DNA of 64,000 bases from NCBI RefSeq assembly GCF_014284155.1, contig NZ_JACOFZ010000001.1:1258545-1322544 (forward strand). The letters are read 5' to 3'. Positions 37,148 to 44,858 of the stretch are shown one piece after another. Positions within the stretch are counted from its first letter, which is position 1, and the number at the start of each line of letters is the position of its first letter. This stretch comes from Affinundibacterium nitidum. GTDB lineage: Bacteria > Pseudomonadota > Gammaproteobacteria > Burkholderiales > Burkholderiaceae_D. Below the pieces are notes generated by a model. That model was not told the DNA's origin. It made no database searches and saw only the letters and a program-made list of their open reading frames with translations. Both the position numbers and the translations under genes were made by a program.

Positions 37148-37573
37148 ATGAAATCGAAATCAGCGTTTAAGTCGGTACAAAAAGGTTTTACTTTAATTGA
37201 ATTGATGATTGTCGTTGCAATCATTGGTATTTTGGCAGCGGTCGCCCTGCCAGCGTATAAAGACTATACAGTTCGCGCTAAAGTATCGGAAGTTATTCTT
37301 GCAGCATCCTCTGCAAAAAACACGATTGCCGAGTACTACAACGTTAAAGGGTCCATCCCAGCCAGCGGCCTGGTTTCAATTTCAACACAAACAACACAAT
37401 ATGTTTCAGGTGTAAGCTGGAGTGGTACCGTGTTAACTGCAACAGCAACTGGTGAAGCAAAAATCAGCGGCAGCACAATCACTTTGACGCCGTCAACTTC
37501 AGCTACAGACAATTTGAATTGGACATGCAGCGGCACAATCGATTTAAGATATCGTCCAGCAAGCTGCAAATAA
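37148..37573 (+). CDS. Type IVa pilin, second copy
   Basis: A 141-residue tandem paralogue of the first pilin. The leader is different ([13 protein letters not shown], 13 residues), but the N-terminal helix through KDYTVRAKV is the same and the last 20 or so residues are identical. Differences cluster in the middle: [13 protein letters not shown] against [13 protein letters not shown], and extra residues near [12 protein letters not shown] lies 7 bases before the ATG. I see no second sigma-54 site in the 59 bases after the first terminator, so expression may come from read-through or a weak promoter. A perfect terminator follows. Confidence 0.95.
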   Translation: MKSKSAFKSVQKGFTLIELMIVVAIIGILAAVALPAYKDYTVRAKVSEVILAASSAKNTIAEYYNVKGSIPASGLVSISTQTTQYVSGVSWSGTVLTATATGEAKISGSTITLTPSTSATDNLNWTCSGTIDLRYRPASCK

Positions 37574-37590
37574 TTGCTCTATTTCATAGC

Positions 37591-37619
37591 AAAAAAGGTC
37601 TCCGAGGAGACCTTTTTTT
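37591..37619 (+). terminator. Terminator after the second pilin gene
   Basis: A perfect stem AAAAAAGGTCTCC/GGAGACCTTTTTTT with a two-base GA gap at the tip. It is a strong intrinsic terminator with poly-A/poly-T on both sides, so it may also serve the convergent FHA gene. Confidence 0.92.
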
Positions 37620-37694
37620 ATTCTTGCAAAATTCATTTAATTCGGACAAAGTAGATCCTAATGAGTAATCATTCTACTCAAAATGAATGAGACC

Positions 37695-38285
37695 TTAAGC
37701 ACTCGCCAGAGAAAACTCCATCTTTGTTCCAGATAGATCAATCACATCACCATCCGACAGGATTCGCGGACGGGCATCCATGGACTCATCATTAATCTTA
37801 GGGAAAACCTTACCTTCAACAAATGAAATCATAAAGCGATTAGTGTCATCACGTTTGATCGATACAACCAAAATTCCTGGACTACCGAGAGTCACGTTTG
37901 GCTTCGACAAGGTCATTTCCTTGCCAGCATTGTTTCCAGTCAAAACTTTAATCTTACCCACCTTTTGAAGATCATCCGGGCTCGGAACAAAATTGTCAGC
38001 TTCCACTTTAAATTGCAGGCGATACTTACCCAACTCAATTACATCATCGTTTTGCAACAAGTGCTTCTTAATTGGTTGGCCATTCACCGAAGTACCGTTA
38101 GTGCTACCTAAATCAAGGATAAACGACCCTTCACTCGTCGTATCAATAGCAGCATGACGCCCGCTCACAGCGAGGTGATCTAGAACGAGATCATTACTTG
38201 GGCGACGCCCAATATGTATGCGGGCCTTGTCGATGCGCACTTCCCTTTGCACTTGCCCATTAAAATTTACGACAAGTTTCGTCAT
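37695..38285 (-). CDS. FHA domain protein
   Basis: A 196-residue protein with an N-terminal forkhead-associated domain (about residues 22-90). The phosphothreonine-binding residues are visible: HIGRRPSNDL, the SGRHA serine-histidine pair, and GSTNGTSVNGQ. The second half (about 100-195) reads like a degenerate second FHA fold (KEMTLSKPNVTLGSPG, ending ILSDGDVIDLSGTKMEF) without the GR/SxxH residues. FHA modules bind phosphothreonine proteins. The adjacent phosphatase gene, 48 bases upstream in the same direction, points to a Ser/Thr phosphorylation circuit. No kinase is in the window. Confidence 0.9.
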   Translation of the reverse strand: MTKLVVNFNGQVQREVRIDKARIHIGRRPSNDLVLDHLAVSGRHAAIDTTSEGSFILDLGSTNGTSVNGQPIKKHLLQNDDVIELGKYRLQFKVEADNFVPSPDDLQKVGKIKVLTGNNAGKEMTLSKPNVTLGSPGILVVSIKRDDTNRFMISFVEGKVFPKINDESMDARPRILSDGDVIDLSGTKMEFSLASA

Positions 38286-38333
38286 ATTTGTCCCACCAAA
38301 AACTATAGAAAAAAATCAATCGAAGCCTAATTA

Positions 38334-39140
38334 TCAACTAGCAAAAATATACTCCATAAAGCGTCGCTCATGCAATTCTTTGACACGAAACAACACCACA
38401 GAAATATTATCCAAACCACCTTGACGATTTGCTAGATACACCAAGGTTTTACAGCAAGTATCAAGGTCGTTTCCCAATTCACGCAAGACTAGCTGAATTT
38501 GGATATGATCGAGCATATCGGTAAGTCCGTCGGAGCAGAGCATATACACATCGTTGGCCTGCATTGCGTGATCGTGGACCTCAACATCGATGTCATCACT
38601 CGATCCAACTGCGCGAGTAATTAAGTTCTTAATCGGCGAAAACTGGGCTTCCGCAGGTGTAATTAAACCCGCATCAATTTGAGATTGCAGGACAGAATGA
38701 TCGTGCGTAATCAACTCTAAATTATTGTCTCGAAAACGATATGCGCGTGAATCACCAACATGACCAATGACTAGGCGATCGAGATAACACAAGGCAACGA
38801 CAATCGTCGTACCCATCCCGAAATTATCCGGATTTTGGTTTGCTTGATCGATGACCTGCGTATTCGCCATCGTTACCGCATCACGTATCCATTTCATGGG
38901 CACGGATGTTTGCCATGGCATATGAGGAAACCATGTAGAGCCACGCATCTGTTTGATCTGGCGAGCGACAATATCAACACTCATTTGACTCGCCACTTCA
39001 CCCGCGTTGTAACCGCCCATACCATCGGCCAATATCGCCAAACTTTCGTCCGGGCAAATGGCAATCGCATCCTCGTTATGACTTCTAACAAGGCCGGTAT
39101 CGGTGTGACTCGCGAATTCTAAGACGGTTTGTGAGGGCAT
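38334..39140 (-). CDS. PP2C-type serine/threonine protein phosphatase
   Basis: A 268-residue soluble PP2C (PPM) phosphatase of the PstP/Stp1 type. Metal-binding motifs are RSHNEDAI, LAILADGMGGYNAGEVAS, VGHVGDSRAYRF, MLCSDGLTDM and DNISVVLF. It removes phosphate from Ser/Thr using two Mn/Mg ions. There is an insertion relative to short bacterial versions around residues 75-110 (STWFPHMPWQTSVPMKWIRDA). Co-directional with the FHA gene and 49 bases downstream of terC. Its ribosome site is weak. Confidence 0.95.
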   Translation of the reverse strand: MPSQTVLEFASHTDTGLVRSHNEDAIAICPDESLAILADGMGGYNAGEVASQMSVDIVARQIKQMRGSTWFPHMPWQTSVPMKWIRDAVTMANTQVIDQANQNPDNFGMGTTIVVALCYLDRLVIGHVGDSRAYRFRDNNLELITHDHSVLQSQIDAGLITPAEAQFSPIKNLITRAVGSSDDIDVEVHDHAMQANDVYMLCSDGLTDMLDHIQIQLVLRELGNDLDTCCKTLVYLANRQGGLDNISVVLFRVKELHERRFMEYIFAS

Positions 39141-39189
39141 TGATTTACGATATGAAGAAAATATTCCGAACGCTTTCTAGTGACTCTGA

Positions 39190-39921
39190 CTATGTTGATT
39201 TCCGACTTTTTTGCATATGCGCTCTCACTTTAGCGATAACCGCAATACTAATAGCACCAATTATGCCAACGACACTGAGCTTAACATTAATGAGCGGAAT
39301 TATGACGTGCATTTGCAAAAAATCATGTTGCAATAGCGCAACTGAAACAAGGGCTGCAAAGGCCATTACCACACCGATGTAAGCAAGCATTGCCGCACCC
39401 ACGAAAATGACACTCGGGAATCGATCTAATATCTTCAAAAACAGACTACTACCAAACAAAATCACAGGTATGCTAACAAGCACGCCAACCACCATCATTA
39501 AGATTTGATTTCCAGATCCACTCACTTGGGTCGCGCTGGCTACTGCCAATACATTATCTAGACTCATAACAACATCAGCAACTACGATGGTGCGTATTGC
39601 ATGAATCAACTTTTCATGTGCTGTAATTTCCTTGCCATTGTCTTCATCACTCAATAACATCTTGAGAGCAATCCAATACAACAAAGCACCACCTAGAATT
39701 TTGATCCATGTCCAGTTGAGAACTAAACTTGCAATCACAAGTAGCACGATTCGAGCGATGATCGCGCCTAGTGTTCCCCACATCAAACCGCGACGACGTA
39801 GGTTTTCTGGCAGCTCACGGCAAGCCATTGCAATTACAATCGCGTTATCGCCACCCAACAAAATATCGATCAGAATAATTTGCCCTACAGTGACCCAACT
39901 GATATCTGCTAACCACTCCAT
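39190..39921 (-). CDS. TerC family membrane protein (YjbE-like)
   Basis: A 243-residue inner membrane protein with about seven hydrophobic segments. The two TerC signature acidic motifs are LIDILLGGDNAIVIAMA (near residue 17) and DVVMSLDNVLAVASA (near 115). TerC-type proteins are linked to metal ion export (manganese, calcium) and, in tellurite gene clusters, to tellurite resistance. There is no other ter gene here, so a metal homeostasis role is more likely. It follows the sucCD unit on the same strand after a strong terminator. Confidence 0.9.
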   Translation of the reverse strand: MEWLADISWVTVGQIILIDILLGGDNAIVIAMACRELPENLRRRGLMWGTLGAIIARIVLLVIASLVLNWTWIKILGGALLYWIALKMLLSDEDNGKEITAHEKLIHAIRTIVVADVVMSLDNVLAVASATQVSGSGNQILMMVVGVLVSIPVILFGSSLFLKILDRFPSVIFVGAAMLAYIGVVMAFAALVSVALLQHDFLQMHVIIPLINVKLSVVGIIGAISIAVIAKVRAHMQKSRKST

Positions 39922-39979
39922 CGTTTTTTTACCTAGTCAAAAATTACAATACCAATTCAGCCGGTAGCTTACACAAACA

Positions 39980-40006
39980 AAACAGGGGAGCCATGCTCCC
40001 CTGTTT
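39980..40006 (-). terminator. Terminator of sucCD
   Basis: A perfect 12-bp stem AAACAGGGGAGC/GCTCCCCTGTTT with a 3-base loop, followed on the minus strand by TGTTTG. It ends the sucC-sucD transcript. Confidence 0.93.
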
Positions 40007-40036
40007 CTTGAACCTATACTTCCAATCGAAATTGGC

Positions 40037-40918
40037 TTACAGCATTGCTTTCAACAAGCGCGCCATTTCAGATGGGTTCTTGGTTGCTTTGATACCGCAT
40101 TCTTCCATGATGTCTAATTTTGCTTGCGCAGTATCAGCACCGCCAGAAATCAAAGCACCTGCGTGGCCCATACGTTTGCCTGGAGGCGCAGTCACACCAG
40201 CGATGAAACCAACTACTGGTTTCTTCATGTTGTCACGTACCCAGTAAGATGCATTCGCTTCATCAGGACCACCGATTTCACCGATCATGATCACAGCGTC
40301 TGTATCTGGATCATCGTTGAACATCTTCATGACGTCGATATGTTTCAAACCATTGATTGGATCGCCACCGATACCAACCGCAGAAGATTGACCCAAGCCG
40401 AGTGCAGTCAATTGACCCACTGCTTCGTATGTCAATGTACCAGAGCGGGAAACCACGCCAATACGACCTTTACGGTGAATATGACCTGGCATAATGCCGA
40501 TCTTAATTTCGTCTGGTGTGATCAAACCTGGGCAGTTAGGGCCGAGCAATTTTGTTTTGCTACCAGCTTTTGCCATGCGGTCTTTCAACATCATCATGTC
40601 ACGAACAGGAATACCTTCAGTGATACAGATCGCCAAATCGAGATCCGCTTCAACCGCTTCCCAGATCGCAGCCGCTGCACCTGCTGGTGGAACGTAGATC
40701 ACAGAAACAGTTGCGCCAGTTGCCGCTTTAGCTTCTGAAACATTCGCGTAAATTGGAATGCCTTCGAAATCTTCGCCAGCTTTCTTTGGATTTACGCCAG
40801 CGACGAAACAGTTTTTACCGTTTGCATAGTCGCGGCACATACGTGTATGGAACTGGCCAGTTTTACCAGTGATACCTTGGGTAATGACTTTAGTGTCTTT
40901 ATTAATCAGGATGGACAT
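40037..40918 (-). CDS. sucD: Succinyl-CoA ligase, alpha subunit
   Basis: TCA-cycle enzyme subunit that carries the CoA-binding domain and the phosphohistidine. The 293-residue length is normal. Motifs are VITQGITGKTGQFHT, YVPPAGAAAAIWEA, GPNCPGLITP, RIGVVSRSGTLTYEA, and AGVTAPPGKRMGHAGALISGG with the active-site histidine. It follows sucC by 18 bases, with AAGGAA before its ATG. Confidence 0.98.
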   Translation of the reverse strand: MSILINKDTKVITQGITGKTGQFHTRMCRDYANGKNCFVAGVNPKKAGEDFEGIPIYANVSEAKAATGATVSVIYVPPAGAAAAIWEAVEADLDLAICITEGIPVRDMMMLKDRMAKAGSKTKLLGPNCPGLITPDEIKIGIMPGHIHRKGRIGVVSRSGTLTYEAVGQLTALGLGQSSAVGIGGDPINGLKHIDVMKMFNDDPDTDAVIMIGEIGGPDEANASYWVRDNMKKPVVGFIAGVTAPPGKRMGHAGALISGGADTAQAKLDIMEECGIKATKNPSEMARLLKAML

Positions 40919-40936
40919 AGTGATTCCTTGCGATAA

Positions 40937-42106
40937 TTAAGCGTGAGCAGCAGCAGCGGCAACAACCTTCTGCGCTGCTTCTTCCATCGTGTCTGCAGAA
41001 ATAATCGGCAAACCAGAGTCAGCCAACATTTTCTTACCGATATCTTCGTTTGTACCTTTCATGCGTACAACCAAAGGCACTTGCAAGGACACTGCTTTAG
41101 ACGCTGTAATCACGCCTTCTGCAATTACGTCACAACGCATAATACCGCCGAAGATATTGACCAAGATCGCTTTCAGACCTGGGTTTTTCAACATGATCTT
41201 GAAGGCCTCAGTCACTTTTTCTGCTGTCGCGCCACCACCTACGTCGAGGAAGTTAGCTGGCTCGCCGCCGAACAATTTGATGGTATCCATGGTTGCCATC
41301 GCCAAACCTGCACCATTAACCAAGCAACCAATGTTGCCGTCGAGGGAAATATAAGCGAGGTCAAATTTAGATGCTTCGATTTCAGCTGGATCTTCTTCGT
41401 CCAAATCGCGGTAAGCGACGATCTCTGGTTGACGGAACAAGGAGTTTGCGTCGAAGTTAAATTTCGCATCGAGAGCGATAACTTTGCCAGAACCAGTCAA
41501 GATCAACGGGTTAATTTCAGCCAAAGAGCAATCTGTTTCCATGAAAGCTTTGTACAAGCCTTTCAATTGAACACGTGCGTCTTCGATAGAGCCTTCTGGC
41601 ACACCGATTTTACGAGAGATGTCATCTGCTTCAGCGTCTTGCAAACCAGCTGTTGGGTCGATCGCGATAGAGTGAATCAATTCTGGGTGTTTTTCAGCGA
41701 CTTCTTCGATGTCCATACCGCCTTCGGAGGATGCCATCAATACCACGCGTTGGCTGATACGGTCAGTTACCATACTAACGTACAGTTCTTTCTTGATGTC
41801 CGCGCCTTCTTCAATCAGCAAGCGACGTACTTTTTGACCTTCTGGGCCAGTTTGGTGTGTGACCAATTGCATGCCCATGATCGCATCAGCGTATTCGCGT
41901 ACTTGCTCCATGGATTTAGCAACTTTAACGCCACCACCTTTACCACGGCCACCGGCGTGAATTTGTGCTTTGACTACCCATACTGGACCGCCTAAAGTTT
42001 CAGCAGCTTTGACTGCTTCTTCAACGGACATGCATGGGATACCGCGCGGTACGGTCACTCCGAATTTACGGAGGATTTCTTTACCCTGATACTCATGGAT
42101 TTTCAT
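40937..42106 (-). CDS. sucC: Succinyl-CoA ligase, beta subunit
   Basis: An ATP-grasp subunit (389 residues) giving ATP or GTP from succinyl-CoA. Motifs are [72 protein letters not shown], and the final [15 protein letters not shown]. It is the first gene of the sucCD unit, with GGGA upstream of the ATG. An unusually long stretch of 682 bases without a convincing gene precedes it. Confidence 0.98.
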   Translation of the reverse strand: MKIHEYQGKEILRKFGVTVPRGIPCMSVEEAVKAAETLGGPVWVVKAQIHAGGRGKGGGVKVAKSMEQVREYADAIMGMQLVTHQTGPEGQKVRRLLIEEGADIKKELYVSMVTDRISQRVVLMASSEGGMDIEEVAEKHPELIHSIAIDPTAGLQDAEADDISRKIGVPEGSIEDARVQLKGLYKAFMETDCSLAEINPLILTGSGKVIALDAKFNFDANSLFRQPEIVAYRDLDEEDPAEIEASKFDLAYISLDGNIGCLVNGAGLAMATMDTIKLFGGEPANFLDVGGGATAEKVTEAFKIMLKNPGLKAILVNIFGGIMRCDVIAEGVITASKAVSLQVPLVVRMKGTNEDIGKKMLADSGLPIISADTMEEAAQKVVAAAAAHA

Positions 42107-42788
42107 ACGACTTCCCTTCAGACACTGAGGTATTAGTTAAAAAGTAAAACAAAAACAAACAAATCGATTACTACGATGCGCCATCGTCAAATTGCTTTCC
42201 GGGGGAAATCAATGCAGAACTTGTTTTGAAGCTACCGTAAACAATAATGGCGAGCCATAACGACTGAACGTCGTCGCACGACATACCAATGAAGTTTGAA
42301 AGCTGGAAAACAAAGCGCGAGAATTTGCACTCAAGAGAATGGGGCTAGCAAGCGTTGAACAAGCACGTCCTAACGACACTGCTGCTTGCTGAACGCAGAG
42401 CGGTGAAGTCATTTGCCAGAGTGATCTAGCAAGAATACAAAAGGACGTTGATATTGGCATCATGCCCGAGGCGGCCATTTCAGAGATAAAAAGCCACAAT
42501 TGCGTGCGTTATCGCAGCTTCTACGATAACAGCCGCTCCTGCGGCGTTGCAAAAAACCTTTGGATTCTAGCACAGCTAGTACTCCAATTCCATTTTTGCG
42601 CACCTTTTCCAGCGAGGAATACCCTTTTTCACTGCAACTTTGTTACTAGAAAAATCACAAAAATGTAAGTACGTCCATATTCTGAATGTATTTTCGAGAG
42701 TCTAACAAAAGTCAAATAAGACCCAGTTCGAATACATCAAATATGCGTAAGTTTCTAAATGGCGAATTACCCAAGGACTTCCTTCCCA
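42107..42788. other. 682-bp stretch between sucC and the DUF885 gene
   Basis: No convincing gene. A 96-codon minus-strand frame (42209-42499) has no ribosome site and unusual composition (many Ser, Cys and Met), so I do not call it. Two small adjacent hairpins, GTTATCG/CGATAAC (42508-42530) and GCCGC/GCGGC (42532-42545), lie in the middle. The sucCD promoter should be in the part nearest 42107. Confidence 0.6.
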
Positions 42789-44621
42789 CTACTTCTTAGA
42801 GGCTTTCGCCTTGCCATCAGCGATAAATTGGTCAATGCGGGCATCGAGCACAGAGAGCGGCACCGAACCCAATGCCAAAATCGCATCATGGAAAGCCCTC
42901 AAATCAAACTGCTCGCCTAGCGCTGCTTCGGCGCGTCGACGGTTCTTCCAGACGGACATCGATCCGAGATAATAGGAATCCGCTTGACCAGGCCAAGTAA
43001 TATAGCGATCAACCTCGGTTTCAATTTCATGCGCAGAGAGAGCTGTGTTATCGAGAAAGTATTGTTGTGCTTGTTCACGCGTCCATCGTTTGGCATGAAT
43101 CCCTGTATCCACCACCAAACGACACGCGCGCCACATTTGATAACTCAGCATACCAAAACGTTCATAGGGTGTCGTGTACATCCCCATCTCTACCCCCAAA
43201 CGTTCAGCGTACAAAGCCCATCCTTCACCGTAGGCAGAGATATACGAATTTTGGCGAAACACGGGCAAATTTTTATTCTCAGCAGCTAACGACATTTGCA
43301 TTGCATGGCCCGGTGCAGATTCATGTAAGGTCAGCGCCGGCAAGGAATACAAAGCACGAGAAGGTAAATCATACGTATTTACAAGATACACCCCAGGACC
43401 ACCACGACCACTGGTGTAGAAAGGTGCAATATCGTCGGGGACTGGAATGATCGCAAAACGCTGACGAGGCAAGAGCCCAAAATACTTACTGGCCTTAGCA
43501 TCGAACATCTTTGAAATCCATGCGGCTCGATTCAATAAATCTTGTGGCGTTTTCGCATAAAACTCTGGTGAGGTGCGCAGGTATTTCAGAAATTCGGGCA
43601 AACCTCCTTGAAACTTGAGTTCGGCCATGATTTGATCCATTTCACGGCGAATACCCGCGACTTCATCGAGTCCAATTTGATGAATCTCTTCAGGCGTTAA
43701 ATCGAGTGTCGTATAGATCTTAATTTGTGACTGATAGAATGCTCGGCCGTCAGGTAAGTCATAAGCGGCAGTCGATTTTTGCGCATGCGGGAAATATTCT
43801 TCGCGCAAAAACTTTAGAAGATTTGCATACGATGGCAAAACTTTTTCTTCAATAATTTTTCTCGCTTCAAGCTTCATCGTATTTTGCTTCTCAGGCGAAA
43901 TAGAGCTTGGCATTTTCTTGAATGGCGTGAAATATACATTCTCTTCCAAGGTCTTAGTTTCTAACACCGACAGCACAGAAGCATCGCGCCCTTTTAGGCT
44001 CACCTTGGGCATAGAGAAATCACGCTTTAGACCCGCGCGCATATTTTCTATTTGCTCGCCGAAGTAACGAGGAATATCGGCAATTTGTCCTAGATAATTT
44101 TGATAGTCTTTCTCGCTGCGTAAATCTCGTCTCGCAACATCCGCGAGATTACCCCAAAACGAAGTGTCGCCATTAAATGGACGCTCATACAGCTTGTATT
44201 TTTGCGCTAAAAAGAGAGACTCCACCTGGTTACGGTAGACCGCGAAATTGACTTGATCTTCTGCTGATAGATCCGACACTTTTATTGCATCGAGTTGATT
44301 CAAAGTCTTTTGCCATACCGCCATACGCTTATCTTGCATGGCTTTATTCACGACTGGCAATTTAGGAATAACTTTATCCTGTGGACTGTCTTCATCATCC
44401 GCCATTTGATGTTGGCGCCATTCCCACTCTTTGGTGTAAATTGCTTCAAAGTCAGTTGTCGATTTGTTTTTCTTATTCTGACTTGCGCTCGCATTTGCTG
44501 CATTAACAAATGTTTTATGGGCAGATGTGGCGCTCGCCTCAAGGCTGCAAAAAACCGCACCGTTCAAGAGTAGATTGGCAAGCACCGCCGACATCATTGT
44601 TTTCTTAAAAGCTTGTTGCAT
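42789..44621 (-). CDS. DUF885 putative zinc peptidase, exported
   Basis: A protein of about 610 residues with a signal peptide (MQQAFKKTMMSAVLANLLLNGAVFCSLEASA) and a DUF885 domain. The family motif LTLHESAPGHAMQMSLA has a zincin-like HExxxGH arrangement, supported by YGEGWALYAERLG and the GQADSYYLGSMS segment near the end. DUF885 proteins are presumed metallopeptidases; the substrate is unknown. I chose the ATG at 44621, where GGAGAG lies about 5 bases upstream, over 44624. The gene is divergent from the glycosidase gene. Confidence 0.9.
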   Translation of the reverse strand: MQQAFKKTMMSAVLANLLLNGAVFCSLEASATSAHKTFVNAANASASQNKKNKSTTDFEAIYTKEWEWRQHQMADDEDSPQDKVIPKLPVVNKAMQDKRMAVWQKTLNQLDAIKVSDLSAEDQVNFAVYRNQVESLFLAQKYKLYERPFNGDTSFWGNLADVARRDLRSEKDYQNYLGQIADIPRYFGEQIENMRAGLKRDFSMPKVSLKGRDASVLSVLETKTLEENVYFTPFKKMPSSISPEKQNTMKLEARKIIEEKVLPSYANLLKFLREEYFPHAQKSTAAYDLPDGRAFYQSQIKIYTTLDLTPEEIHQIGLDEVAGIRREMDQIMAELKFQGGLPEFLKYLRTSPEFYAKTPQDLLNRAAWISKMFDAKASKYFGLLPRQRFAIIPVPDDIAPFYTSGRGGPGVYLVNTYDLPSRALYSLPALTLHESAPGHAMQMSLAAENKNLPVFRQNSYISAYGEGWALYAERLGVEMGMYTTPYERFGMLSYQMWRACRLVVDTGIHAKRWTREQAQQYFLDNTALSAHEIETEVDRYITWPGQADSYYLGSMSVWKNRRRAEAALGEQFDLRAFHDAILALGSVPLSVLDARIDQFIADGKAKASKK

Positions 44622-44858
44622 CATCTCTCCTGTTCTTTTTGGTGTGCGTTGCTCGGTAACGCACACACTTTTTACTATTTACCATCGATGGCTCACCTTG
44701 ATACACACAGGGAGTTTGACATTGCATCTGCTAATTGATTCAATTATATTCTAAATATATTTAAATCTGTCGCAAATCAAGCTTATTCGGTAGATGTACA
44801 AATCTTGCAATTTTCAGCACGATTCGTCGTTACCTCCCCCATCCAGAAAGTAGATACT

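Noticed and set aside
40943-41995. Long 350-codon plus-strand frame antisense to sucC
   Set aside because: Cys/His/Phe-rich shadow of the clear sucC gene, with no matching family or ribosome site.
42209-42499. 96-codon minus-strand frame before sucC
   Set aside because: Unusual composition, no ribosome site and no recognisable motif. Described as an open stretch instead.
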